NCBI GenBank assembly: GCA_000949895.1
Contig: JWIT01000004.1
Location: forward strand, 186,001 to 250,000
Length of the DNA: 64,000 bases
Source: Agrobacterium arsenijevicii
GTDB taxonomy: Bacteria; Pseudomonadota; Alphaproteobacteria; Rhizobiales; Rhizobiaceae
Direction of reading: 5' to 3'
The notes under the pieces were generated by a model. The model searched no databases and was not told where the DNA came from. It was given only the letters and a program-made list of their open reading frames with translations. This document shows positions 27,580 to 36,729 of this stretch, piece after piece. A program made the translations under genes and the position numbers. Position 1 is the stretch's first letter. Each line of letters opens with the position of its first letter.

Positions 27580-30054
27580 TCAAACCTTTTCCACAAATCC
27601 ATCCAGCACGCGCTTTTGTCCGGCGCGGTCGAAATCGATGGTCAGCTTGTTGCCCTCGATGGCGGAGATATTGCCGTTGCCGAACTTGATGTGGAAAACG
27701 CGGTCGCCGACCACGAATTTCGACGGTGTCGCGGCGACCGATTTGGCCACCAGTTCGCCGTCGATCGTGCGCGCGCGCGGGCCGCTTTCGCCATAACCGA
27801 TCCGCTCCACCGCATGGCCGGAGCGCGTGCCCCAATTGTCGCGGGTGGCATCGGAACGGTTTTGCTGCGCGCGTTTCCAGCCGGGGGTGGAATAATTGTT
27901 GGCGAAGGGTTCCGCCTTGTCGAAACGGGACTGGCCGTAACCGCCGCGTCCGCCATAACCGCCGTAATTGCTGTCGGATGCCGCGACATCCACATGGGCG
28001 GGCGGCAGTTCGTCGAGGAAACGCGAGGGCAGGGTGGATTGCCACAGGCCATGGATACGCCGGTTCGATACGAACCAGATATGGCACAGCTTCTTGGCGC
28101 GGGTGATGCCGACATAGGCAAGACGGCGTTCTTCTTCCAGACCGGAGCGGCCACCTTCGTCCAGCGCGCGCTGGTGCGGGAACAGGCCTTCTTCCCAGCC
28201 AGGAAGGAAGACGGTGTCGAATTCCAGACCCTTGGCGGAATGCAGCGTCATGATGGAGACGGCATCGAGATTTTCGTTCTGCTCGGCATCCATGACGAGC
28301 GCGACGTGCTCGAGGAAGCCGCGCATGCTTTCGAACACCTCCATCGAGCGGATGAGTTCCTTCAGGTTTTCCAGCCGTCCGGGTGCTTCGGCACTCTTGT
28401 CGGCCTGCCACATGGCGGTATAGCCGCTTTCGTCGAGGATCTGCTCGGCAAGCGTGGTGTGTTCTGTGTTTTCCAGAAGCCCCTGCCAGCGGCGAAAATC
28501 CTGCACCACGTCGAACAGCGCTTTGCGCGCCTTCGGTTTCAGCTCGTCGGTCTCGATGATGTCGGTCGCTGCCGCCAGCATCGGAATGTCGCGGGCGCGG
28601 GCGTAATCATGCAGATTGCGGATGGTCGTGTCGCCAAGACCGCGTTTCGGCGTATTGACGATACGCTCGAAGGCCAGATCGTCGGCCGGCTGGCAGACAA
28701 GGCGGAAATAGGCCATGGCATCGCGGATTTCGAGACGCTCATAAAAGCGCGGACCGCCGATGACGCGGTAATTGAGGCCAAGCGTGACGAAACGGTCTTC
28801 AAACTCGCGCATCTGGAAAGAGGCGCGAACGAGAATGGCCATGTCGTTCAGCTTGTGGTTCTTGCGCTGAAGCTGCTCGATTTCCTCGCCAACGGCGCGG
28901 GCTTCCTCTTCGGAATCCCATGCCGCATGCACCACCACCTTCTCGTCATCCGGGCTGCTGCGCTCGGTGAACAGGGTCTTGCCGAGACGCCCTTCATTAT
29001 GGGCGATCAGATGGCCGGCGGTGCCGAGAATATGTTCGGTGGAGCGATAGTTGCGCTCGAGCTTGACGACCTTGGCGCCGGGAAAATCCTTGTCGAAGCG
29101 AAGGATATTGTCCACTTCGGCGCCACGCCAGCCATAGATCGACTGGTCGTCGTCGCCGACGCAACAGACGTTTTGCGGCTCGCCTTTCGGGCGCTGGGCA
29201 AGAAGCCGCAGCCACATATATTGCGCCGTGTTGGTGTCCTGATACTCATCGACCAGAATGTAACGGAACTTCTGGTGATACTCTTTCAGAATGTCGGCGT
29301 GACGGCGAAAGATGCTGATCGGGTGCAGCAGAAGATCGCCGAAATCGCAGGCATTCAGCGTTTTCAGCCGTGCCTGATAGGCGGCGTAAAGTTCGCGGCC
29401 CTTGCCATTGGCGAAGGCGCGGCTGTCGCCCTCCGGAATATCCGGCGGCGTCAGCCCCTTGTTCTTCCAGCCATCGATCATGCCAGCGAATTGTTTGGCG
29501 GGCCAGCGCTTGTCATCCAGACCTTCGGCCTGGATGAGCTGTTTCAGAAGCCGCACCACATCATCGGTGTCGAGAATGGTAAAGTCCGATTTCAGGCCGA
29601 TGAGTTCGGCATGGCGGCGCAGAAGCTTGACGCCGATGGAGTGGAAGGTGCCGAGCCAGGGCATGCCCTCCACAGCGCCACCGACCAGAACGCCGATACG
29701 TTCCTTCATCTCGCGGGCGGCCTTGTTGGTGAAGGTCACGGCAAGGATTTGACTGGGATAGGCGCGGCCGGTCGCCAGAATATGGGCGATGCGTGTCGTC
29801 AGAACACGGGTCTTGCCGGTGCCGGCGCCCGCAAGTACCAGAACCGCGCCATCAAGCGTTTCCACGGCCTCGCGCTGTTCCGGGTTGAGACCGGAAAGAT
29901 AGTCGGGCGTGGGCCGGGCCTGATCGCGCGCCGCCATGGCGCGTGCAGCAATGCCAAGCCCGCCGCCGCTCGCCGCATCGGCATTGTTCGTCGCCTTGCG
30001 CGGGGCTTCGGGTTCTTCGTCGAAGAACGGCATATCGTCAAAACTGTTGCTCAT
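27580..30054 (-). CDS. uvrD: ATP-dependent DNA helicase II (UvrD/PcrA)
   Basis: Superfamily 1A 3'-5' helicase for nucleotide-excision and mismatch repair. 824 residues. Motif Q/I: LNPEQREAVETLDG and LAGAGTGKTRVLTTR; motif II ILVDEYQDTN; III VGDDDQSIYGWRGA; IV LERNYRS; V MTLHSAKGLEFDTVFLPGWEEG; VI RRLAYVGITRAKK. A C-terminal Tudor-like domain (VGDRVFHIKFGNGNISAIEG) follows a Gly/Tyr-rich linker. Start MSNSFDDMPFF chosen over the codon three residues upstream. Confidence 0.96.
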   Translation of the reverse strand: MSNSFDDMPFFDEEPEAPRKATNNADAASGGGLGIAARAMAARDQARPTPDYLSGLNPEQREAVETLDGAVLVLAGAGTGKTRVLTTRIAHILATGRAYPSQILAVTFTNKAAREMKERIGVLVGGAVEGMPWLGTFHSIGVKLLRRHAELIGLKSDFTILDTDDVVRLLKQLIQAEGLDDKRWPAKQFAGMIDGWKNKGLTPPDIPEGDSRAFANGKGRELYAAYQARLKTLNACDFGDLLLHPISIFRRHADILKEYHQKFRYILVDEYQDTNTAQYMWLRLLAQRPKGEPQNVCCVGDDDQSIYGWRGAEVDNILRFDKDFPGAKVVKLERNYRSTEHILGTAGHLIAHNEGRLGKTLFTERSSPDDEKVVVHAAWDSEEEARAVGEEIEQLQRKNHKLNDMAILVRASFQMREFEDRFVTLGLNYRVIGGPRFYERLEIRDAMAYFRLVCQPADDLAFERIVNTPKRGLGDTTIRNLHDYARARDIPMLAAATDIIETDELKPKARKALFDVVQDFRRWQGLLENTEHTTLAEQILDESGYTAMWQADKSAEAPGRLENLKELIRSMEVFESMRGFLEHVALVMDAEQNENLDAVSIMTLHSAKGLEFDTVFLPGWEEGLFPHQRALDEGGRSGLEEERRLAYVGITRAKKLCHIWFVSNRRIHGLWQSTLPSRFLDELPPAHVDVAASDSNYGGYGGRGGYGQSRFDKAEPFANNYSTPGWKRAQQNRSDATRDNWGTRSGHAVERIGYGESGPRARTIDGELVAKSVAATPSKFVVGDRVFHIKFGNGNISAIEGNKLTIDFDRAGQKRVLDGFVEKV

Positions 30055-30155
30055 GCGGCCCAATGTAGTGATTCGGGATATAAAGGCCAGAACCGTGTTC
30101 TGCTTTTATTCCGGTATCGTCAGTCAAAACGCCTATTCCAAGACGTTTTTTCGTC

Positions 30156-30566
30156 TCATACCCGCCTGTCGGCATCAAAAGCGGCATCGACAGGCACTTG
30201 CAGCGCCACGGCCAGCTGGTTGGTCTTGGCGGCAAGGGCGATCACCCGCAGCAAATCGGCATGTTGTTCGCCCGTCATTCCCTTGGCTTTCGCGGCTGCC
30301 GTATGGGAGTGCGCGCAATAGGAGCAGCCATTGGTAACGGAAACGGCGATATAGAGCATTTCCTTCACAAGTGGATCGAGCACTGAGGGTGTGGCCATCA
30401 CCGCCTTGACCTCGGCCCAGGTCTTTTCCAGAAGATCGGGATCGAAGGCGAGATAGAGCCACATATTGTTGATGAAGTCCGATTTGCGGGTGGCGCGGAT
30501 ATCATCGAACACCGCCTTGACGCGGGGATTGGCTTCGGGATTCTCGGCTTTCGTCACGGTGCTCAT
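30156..30566 (-). CDS. Carboxymuconolactone decarboxylase / AhpD-like protein
   Basis: 136 residues, all-helical AhpD fold. The CxxC-x3-H peroxidase motif is intact (NGCSYCAHSHTAAA, about 80-93), so a thiol-dependent alkylhydroperoxidase or disulfide reductase role is likely. Divergent from the RND operon. Confidence 0.87.
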   Translation of the reverse strand: MSTVTKAENPEANPRVKAVFDDIRATRKSDFINNMWLYLAFDPDLLEKTWAEVKAVMATPSVLDPLVKEMLYIAVSVTNGCSYCAHSHTAAAKAKGMTGEQHADLLRVIALAAKTNQLAVALQVPVDAAFDADRRV

Positions 30567-30611
30567 GGCTTCCTCCGGTCACGGCTGTTTCCGCGGCAGA
30601 TTACCGGATCG

Positions 30612-30623
30612 GCAAATATTTGC
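30612..30623. promoter_or_regulatory. 12-bp perfect palindrome in divergent promoter region
   Basis: GCAAATATTTGC between the AhpD-like gene and the RND pump operon. Size and place fit a repressor site; no regulator gene is adjacent. Function is inference. Confidence 0.25.
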
Positions 30624-30793
30624 GACCGAAATGGCCGCCGGACTGCTTTTGGACGACAATTCATCACAAATTACAATTATGTAAGAAACGGATTTGTGCG
30701 TTGCCTTCGTTAAGGCATGCGGGAATACTTCGCCCGGTCCGAAAAGGTCTTTTTCGGGGCGGATTTATGCTGTGCGGATAACCGGAGAATTGT

Positions 30794-31945
30794 ATGCGGG
30801 TGTGGAAACAGGTGGGTGTCTGTCTTGCCGTGGCGGGAGCAGGGCTCTGTCTCTGGGGCTTTTATGCGCCCGAGGCCCGCAATGTGCTTGCCAGCATCGG
30901 CATCGGAAAAGCACCGGCCGCAGCGACAGAGGTTGCCGCATCTGGTGCCGCGCCATCCGGACAAAATGCCGGCGGCGCGCGCCGCAACAATGCGACCCTG
31001 GTGGTGATGACCCCGGTCAAAACAGGTACAGTCAACGACAGGTTGAACGCCATCGGCAATGGCGAGGCAATCCAGTCGGTCGTCGTCATGCCGCAGACGT
31101 CAGGCACGCTTTCGGAAATCCGCATTTCATCCGGCGCCCGCGTCGTGAAGGGGCAGGTGCTCGCACGGCTCGATGACGAGGAGCAGGTGATCGAGCGGGA
31201 CAAGGCGCAGGTGGCACTTCGAAGCGCCGTCGAAAAATCGAGTTCCTACAGTAACCTGAAATCCGTATCGCGCCTTGATGTGCTGGGTGCGCAGATTGCC
31301 GAGGAAGCCGCAAAGCTTGCGCTGAGCACCGCCGAACTGAACCTCAGGCGCCGCGACATCGTTGCGCCGATAGAGGGTATTGCCGGTATCGTCGCCGCCA
31401 ATATCGGCGACAATGTCACCACGCAATCGACGATCGTCGGCATCGATGACCGTTCCGAAATTCTGGTCAATTTCTGGGCGCCGGAGCGGTTCGCAACCGC
31501 GATTGCGGTTGGAATGCCTGTCGAAGCCACCTCGATTTCGCGCCCCGGCGAGACGTTCAAGGGTGAGGTCGAGGCGGTCGACAATCGTGTCGATGCGGTG
31601 AGCCGCACCATCCGTATCCGGGCGAGGCTCGACAACGACAAGGACGAGTTGCGGGCCGGCATGTCCTTCGGCGTCACCATGCGTTTTGCCGGGGAGACTT
31701 ACGCCTCCGTTGATCCGCTGGCCGTGCAATGGGATGCCGAAGGTTCCTATGTCTGGCGCGTGACCGACAATAAATCCGGCAAGGTTCGGGTGCAGATTGT
31801 GCAGCGCAATCCCGACGCCGTTCTCGTGAAGGCGGAACTGGTAGAAGGCGATCAGGTCGTGACCGAAGGATTGCAGCGGGTGCGGGAAGGTGGTGCGATC
31901 CGCGTCGCCAACCAGCCGAAGCCCGAGGAGGTTGCCAGCCAATGA
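30794..31945 (+). CDS. RND efflux pump periplasmic adaptor (membrane fusion protein)
   Basis: 383 residues. N-terminal membrane anchor/signal (VGVCLAVAGAGLCLWGFY), lipoyl-like half motifs (VVVMPQTSGTLSEIRISSGARVVKGQVLARLDD and the later LNLRRRDIVAPIEGIAGI), beta-barrel and membrane-proximal domains (EGDQVVTEGLQRVREGGAI). It bridges the inner-membrane RND pump to an outer-membrane channel. Its stop overlaps the pump gene start (ATGA). No TolC-like gene is present here. Confidence 0.94.
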   Translation: MRVWKQVGVCLAVAGAGLCLWGFYAPEARNVLASIGIGKAPAAATEVAASGAAPSGQNAGGARRNNATLVVMTPVKTGTVNDRLNAIGNGEAIQSVVVMPQTSGTLSEIRISSGARVVKGQVLARLDDEEQVIERDKAQVALRSAVEKSSSYSNLKSVSRLDVLGAQIAEEAAKLALSTAELNLRRRDIVAPIEGIAGIVAANIGDNVTTQSTIVGIDDRSEILVNFWAPERFATAIAVGMPVEATSISRPGETFKGEVEAVDNRVDAVSRTIRIRARLDNDKDELRAGMSFGVTMRFAGETYASVDPLAVQWDAEGSYVWRVTDNKSGKVRVQIVQRNPDAVLVKAELVEGDQVVTEGLQRVREGGAIRVANQPKPEEVASQ

Positions 31946-34900
31946 CGACACAGCCGCCTTCGGGTCAGGATTCCAAGCTCGCCTTCACCGCATTGTTCGT
32001 TCGTCGTCCCATTCTGGCGGCGGTTCTCAATACGTTGCTGGTCGTTGCGGGCCTTGCCGCGCTGGTCGGCGTCGAAGTGCGCGAATTGCCTGATGTGGAC
32101 CGGCCGTCCATCAGCGTCAGAACGACCTATGAAGGTGCCGCGCCCGAAACCATCGATCAGGAAGTGACGCAGACTATCGAGGGCGCGGTGGCGCGCGTCA
32201 GCGGCGTCAAATCCATCTCCTCCAATTCGCAGTTCGGCACCAGCCGCGTGACGATGGAATTCGGCGACAATGTCGATATGGCCGTTGCCGCAAACGATGT
32301 GCGCGACGCCATCGGCCGCGTTACCAACCAGTTGCCTGAGGACGCCGACGAGCCGCAGATCATCAAGGCGGATTCCGACAGCCAGCCGATCATGCGCCTT
32401 GCCGTCACATCCTCCACGCTCAGCATGGAAGATCTGACCAAGCTGGTGGACGACGAGATTATCGACCGTCTGGCCGCCGTCGATGGCGTGGCGGATGTGG
32501 AGCTTTACGGCGATCAGGAAAAGGTTTTCCGCGTCGATCTCAATCAGGCGGCACTCGCCAGCCGTGGTTTGACGGTTACCGATGTCTCCACCGCGCTTGC
32601 AAGCGCTGCGCTCGACGTGCCGGCGGGATCGCTGAAAAGCTCCACGCAGGATATCGTCGTGCGCGCCACGGCCAGCCTGACGAAGCCAGAGGATTTCTCC
32701 AACCTTCTCATCAAGAACAATGTCCGCCTGCGGGACGTTGCAACCGTGATGCTGGGCGCAGATGACGAATCCACCTCGCTGCGCTCCAACGGCGTGCAGG
32801 GCGTCGGTCTCGGCGTCATCCGGCAGGCGCAGTCGAACACGCTCAATATTTCCACCGGTGTGAAGGCCGCCGTCAACGCCATGTCGGCCAACCTGCCGGA
32901 AGGTACGCGCATCATCGTGACCAATGACGACGCCGTCTTCATCGAAGGCGCGCTGCACGAGGTGCAACTGGCGCTTGGTCTCTCCGCGCTCATCGTCGTG
33001 GTCGTGCTTTATCTGTTCCTGCGCGACTGGCGGGCGACGCTTATTCCGGCGATCACCATGCCGGTGGCGCTGATCGGCACCATCATCGCCATCTATATGG
33101 TCGGGTTCTCGGTCAATATCCTGACGCTGCTTGCCATCGTTCTCGCGACCGGTCTCGTTGTCGACGATGCGATCGTTGTGCTGGAAAACATCGTGCGACG
33201 CCGGGCGGAAGGCATGGGGCCGCGCGCCGCCGCCGTTCTCGGCACCCAGGAAGTGTTCTTCGCGGTCATTGCGACGACGGCAACGCTTGCCGCGGTGTTC
33301 ATTCCGCTTTCTTTCCTGCCGGGCCAGCTTGGCGGACTTTTCCGTGAATTCGGTTTCGTGCTGGCTTTCGCTGTCGGCCTCTCCTCCATCGTAGCGCTGA
33401 CGCTTTGCCCGATGCTTGCCTCACGGATGCTGAAAGAGGGATTGAAGGAGCCTACGGGGCCACTGGCCTGGTTCGGCAATGTCTTTGCCTCCACCTACAA
33501 GACAACGCTTGCAGCCTGCCTCAACAACCCGCTTATCGTCATCATCGTTGCGCTCGCCTTTTCCGGCCTGTCGTGGATTGCCTTCGGCATGATCCAGAAC
33601 GAACTGACGCCGCGTGAGGACCGCGCCTCGATCATGATGCGCGTGACGGCGCCGCAGGGTGTCAGCCTCGAATATACGCGCGACCAGTTGCAGCGGATCG
33701 AGGAAAATCTCCAGCCGCTGCGCGACAGCGGCGAAATCCGCAATGTCTACTCCATCACCGGCATGAACGGTTCCTCCAATACCGGCTTTCTGGTGCTGAC
33801 GCTGGCGCCCTGGGCCGATCGTGAGCGCACGCAGAACCAGATTGCCGCCGATGTCACCTCTGCCGCCAACAGTGTGCCGGCGCTACGCGGCAACGCCATG
33901 CAGCCGAACAGCCTGAGGATTCGCGGCGCGGGCAACGGCCTGCAGATGGCGATGGTCGGCAGTAATTACCCCGCGCTGACCGCCGCGACACAGAAATTGC
34001 TGCTTTCGATGGAGGAAAGCGGCCTGTTCGAAACACCGCGTTTCGACAACGAGCCCAATCAGGCACAGCTTTCCGTCTCCATCGACCGCGAGCGTGCCTC
34101 CGATCTCGGCATCGATATCACCGGCCTGTCGCGCGCCATGCAGTCGCTGCTGGAAGGACGTTCCATTGTCGACGTTTTCGTGAATGGCGATGCGATCCCG
34201 GTGCGGCTCATGTCGTCCACGCGGCCGATCAACGACCCGACCGATCTCGAAAACGTTTTCCTCAAAACGGGTGACGGCAAGATCGTGCCGATGTCGGTCA
34301 TCGCGACGCTGAAGGAAAACGCGGTAGCGCCACAGCTGAACCGCGAACAGCAGCTTCCCTCCGTCGGCTTTACCGCCAACCTCAAGGACGGCGTTTCGCT
34401 CGGCCAGGCTCTGGAAAAGGTGAACGAGCTTTCGCAATCCATCCTGCCGCCCGGCGCCCGTTTGCTGCCGCTTGGCGAGGCGGCGACGCTCGAGGAAAAT
34501 TCGAGCGGCATGCTGCTGACCTTCGGTTTCGCCATCGCCATCATCTTCCTCGTGCTGGCCGCGCAGTTCGAAAGTGTCCTGAGTTCGGTCATCATCATGA
34601 CGACAGTGCCGCTTGGTCTTGCCTGCGCCGTCATCGCGCTGCTCGTCACCGGATCGAGCCTCAACGTCTATAGCCAGATCGGCCTCGTGCTTCTGGTCGG
34701 CGTGATGGCGAAGAACGGCATCCTCATCGTCGAATTCGCCAACCATCTGCGCGATCAGGGTGCGACGGTGCGTGAAGCCATCGAAAAAGCCACCAGCATC
34801 CGCCTGCGCCCCGTAATGATGACGATGATCGCCACCATTCTTGGTGGTGTGCCACTGGTGCTGGCGCAGGGAGCAGGGGCGGAAGCCCGCATCGCGCTCG

Positions 34901-35091
34901 GCTGGGTTATCGTCGGCGGTCTGGGCTTTGCGACGCTGGTGACGCTGTACATCACCCCGGTCTCCTACCTCTTGATCGCCCGTTTCGCCAAACCGCAGGC
35001 CGATGAGGAAATTCGCCTGCACCGCGAACTGGAACTTGCCGCGCGTCGCAAGGCGTTGGAGGAGGATGATCAGCTGCTTGCGGCGGAATAA
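31942..35091 (+). CDS. RND-family efflux transporter permease
   Basis: Proton-driven inner-membrane pump of the AcrB/HAE1 type, 1049 residues with twelve membrane helices and two large periplasmic loops. Seen: ALFVRRPILAAVLNTLLVV at the N-terminus, helix 4 with the proton-relay Asp pair (ATGLVVDDAIVVLENIV, about 400-416), and the second repeat LVGVMAKNGILIVEFANHL. Substrate not predictable. Two-gene operon with the adaptor. Confidence 0.96.
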   Translation: MTTQPPSGQDSKLAFTALFVRRPILAAVLNTLLVVAGLAALVGVEVRELPDVDRPSISVRTTYEGAAPETIDQEVTQTIEGAVARVSGVKSISSNSQFGTSRVTMEFGDNVDMAVAANDVRDAIGRVTNQLPEDADEPQIIKADSDSQPIMRLAVTSSTLSMEDLTKLVDDEIIDRLAAVDGVADVELYGDQEKVFRVDLNQAALASRGLTVTDVSTALASAALDVPAGSLKSSTQDIVVRATASLTKPEDFSNLLIKNNVRLRDVATVMLGADDESTSLRSNGVQGVGLGVIRQAQSNTLNISTGVKAAVNAMSANLPEGTRIIVTNDDAVFIEGALHEVQLALGLSALIVVVVLYLFLRDWRATLIPAITMPVALIGTIIAIYMVGFSVNILTLLAIVLATGLVVDDAIVVLENIVRRRAEGMGPRAAAVLGTQEVFFAVIATTATLAAVFIPLSFLPGQLGGLFREFGFVLAFAVGLSSIVALTLCPMLASRMLKEGLKEPTGPLAWFGNVFASTYKTTLAACLNNPLIVIIVALAFSGLSWIAFGMIQNELTPREDRASIMMRVTAPQGVSLEYTRDQLQRIEENLQPLRDSGEIRNVYSITGMNGSSNTGFLVLTLAPWADRERTQNQIAADVTSAANSVPALRGNAMQPNSLRIRGAGNGLQMAMVGSNYPALTAATQKLLLSMEESGLFETPRFDNEPNQAQLSVSIDRERASDLGIDITGLSRAMQSLLEGRSIVDVFVNGDAIPVRLMSSTRPINDPTDLENVFLKTGDGKIVPMSVIATLKENAVAPQLNREQQLPSVGFTANLKDGVSLGQALEKVNELSQSILPPGARLLPLGEAATLEENSSGMLLTFGFAIAIIFLVLAAQFESVLSSVIIMTTVPLGLACAVIALLVTGSSLNVYSQIGLVLLVGVMAKNGILIVEFANHLRDQGATVREAIEKATSIRLRPVMMTMIATILGGVPLVLAQGAGAEARIALGWVIVGGLGFATLVTLYITPVSYLLIARFAKPQADEEIRLHRELELAARRKALEEDDQLLAAE

Positions 35092-35176
35092 AAAACGGTT
35101 GCCGCCAAACGACGTCTGACGCAATCGCACTGCTGGACAAAGCGTTAACCGTATCCCATACCACGCAACGGAATTT

Positions 35177-35199
35177 CGTAACGGATCGAGTCCGTTACG
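35177..35199. promoter_or_regulatory. Perfect inverted repeat upstream of the FAD-linked oxidase
   Basis: Arms CGTAACGGA / TCCGTTACG (9 bp) around TCGAG, 26 bases before the start of the oxidase. It has no U-run, so an operator is more likely than a terminator. Confidence 0.4.
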
Positions 35200-35225
35200 G
35201 CGGTATCTTGTGGTGGAGATGGACG

Positions 35226-36638
35226 ATGGCGCTGAAAGATGTGGTGGCGGGAAAACGCAACGAAGAGGGCATCGCGTCAGTGCTGGCGGTGCTGAAGCAG
35301 CAGCTGGGCGATAAGCTCCAGACGGGGCAGGCGTTTCGCGAGCAGCACGGCCACACCACCACCTATCTGACCTTGCAGGCGCCTGATGGTGTCGTTTTTG
35401 CCGAAAACGCAGGCGACGTGAAAGCCGTGGTGAAGGCCTGCGCGCACTATAAGGTGCCGGTCATTCCCTTCGGAACCGGATCTTCGCTGGAAGGGCAGGT
35501 CAATGCGCCGAGTGGTGGAATCTGCATCGATTTCAGCCGGATGAATCGCATCATTCAGGTAAACGCCGAAGATCTTGACGTGACGGTGGAGCCGGGTGTG
35601 ACGCGCGAGGACCTTAACGTCTATCTGCGCGATACCGGCCTGTTCTTCCCGATCGATCCGGGCGCCAATGCGTCGATCGGTGGCATGGCCTCCACGCGGG
35701 CGTCGGGCACCAATGCCGTGCGTTACGGCACGATGAAGGACAATGTTCTGGCCGTTACCGCCGTTGTTGCCAATGGCGAGGAAATCCGCACGGCACGCCG
35801 CGCCCGCAAGTCGTCGGCCGGTTACGATCTGACGCGGCTTTTCGTCGGCGCCGAGGGCACGCTCGGGGTTCTGACCTCGGTTACGCTGCGGTTGCAGGGC
35901 ATCCCGGAAAAGATCGCCGGTGGGGTCTGCACCTTCGACAGCATCAAGGCGGCCTGCGATGCCGTGATCATGACGATCCAAATGGGTGTTCCGGTCGCCC
36001 GTATCGAATTGCTGGATGAGGTGCAGGTGCGGGCATGCAACGCCTATTCCGGCTTGAATTACGCGGAAAAGCCGACGCTGTTCGTGGAGTTCCACGGCAC
36101 CGAGGAGACGGCAGCGCTGCAATCGCAACAATTTGCCGAGATCGCGGCGGAATGTGGTGGCGTCGATTTCCGCTGGACCAGCGACGCGGCCGAGCGCAAC
36201 AAGCTCTGGAAGGCGCGGCATGACGCCTATTGGGCCTCGCGGGCGCTGGCCCCGCATCTCGACGGGCTTTCCACCGATGTCTGCGTGCCGATTTCGCGGC
36301 TTGCGGATTGCGTGGTGGAAACCCAGCAGGATATTGCGGAAAACGGCTTTCTGGCGCCAATCGTCGGCCATGCCGGCGACGGCAATTTCCATGTGCTCAT
36401 CCTGTTCGATGGCAAGGATGCCGAAAGTGTCGCGAAAACCGAAGCCTTCGTCGCCCGCCTCAACCGCCGGGCCATCGCCATGGACGGCACCTGCACCGGC
36501 GAACACGGCATCGGCCAGGGCAAGATGAGTTTTCTGGCGGAAGAAGCGGGAAATGCGCTCGATGTGATGCGCGCCATCAAAACGTCGCTGGATCCCGATA
36601 ACATCTTCAATCCGGGCAAGTTATTCCGTCTTGTCTGA
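35226..36638 (+). CDS. FAD-binding oxidase, D-lactate dehydrogenase / glycolate oxidase GlcD type
   Basis: 470 residues from ATG 35226 (GGAG upstream). The FAD_binding_4 domain shows PVIPFGTGSSLEGQVNAPSG (pyrophosphate loop), IDPGANASIGGMASTRASG and the C-terminal cap VGHAGDGNFHVLILFD and CTGEHGIGQGK with metal/substrate His. This is the D-lactate dehydrogenase (cytochrome)/GlcD branch; glcE and glcF are absent, favouring a single-subunit D-2-hydroxyacid dehydrogenase. Confidence 0.9.
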   Translation: MALKDVVAGKRNEEGIASVLAVLKQQLGDKLQTGQAFREQHGHTTTYLTLQAPDGVVFAENAGDVKAVVKACAHYKVPVIPFGTGSSLEGQVNAPSGGICIDFSRMNRIIQVNAEDLDVTVEPGVTREDLNVYLRDTGLFFPIDPGANASIGGMASTRASGTNAVRYGTMKDNVLAVTAVVANGEEIRTARRARKSSAGYDLTRLFVGAEGTLGVLTSVTLRLQGIPEKIAGGVCTFDSIKAACDAVIMTIQMGVPVARIELLDEVQVRACNAYSGLNYAEKPTLFVEFHGTEETAALQSQQFAEIAAECGGVDFRWTSDAAERNKLWKARHDAYWASRALAPHLDGLSTDVCVPISRLADCVVETQQDIAENGFLAPIVGHAGDGNFHVLILFDGKDAESVAKTEAFVARLNRRAIAMDGTCTGEHGIGQGKMSFLAEEAGNALDVMRAIKTSLDPDNIFNPGKLFRLV

Positions 36639-36729
36639 TCATTCTCATATTTGATTGGTACAAAAGGCTGCTTGCCGTTAAGGCAAATAAGAATAGGTTT
36701 GCAGCGTTCGCGAAGGGAGATGCAGGTCA

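Noticed and set aside
27520..30321. 933-codon open frame on the plus strand across uvrD
   Set aside because: Mirror frame of a well-supported helicase with all SF1 motifs; its translation shows no conserved domain.
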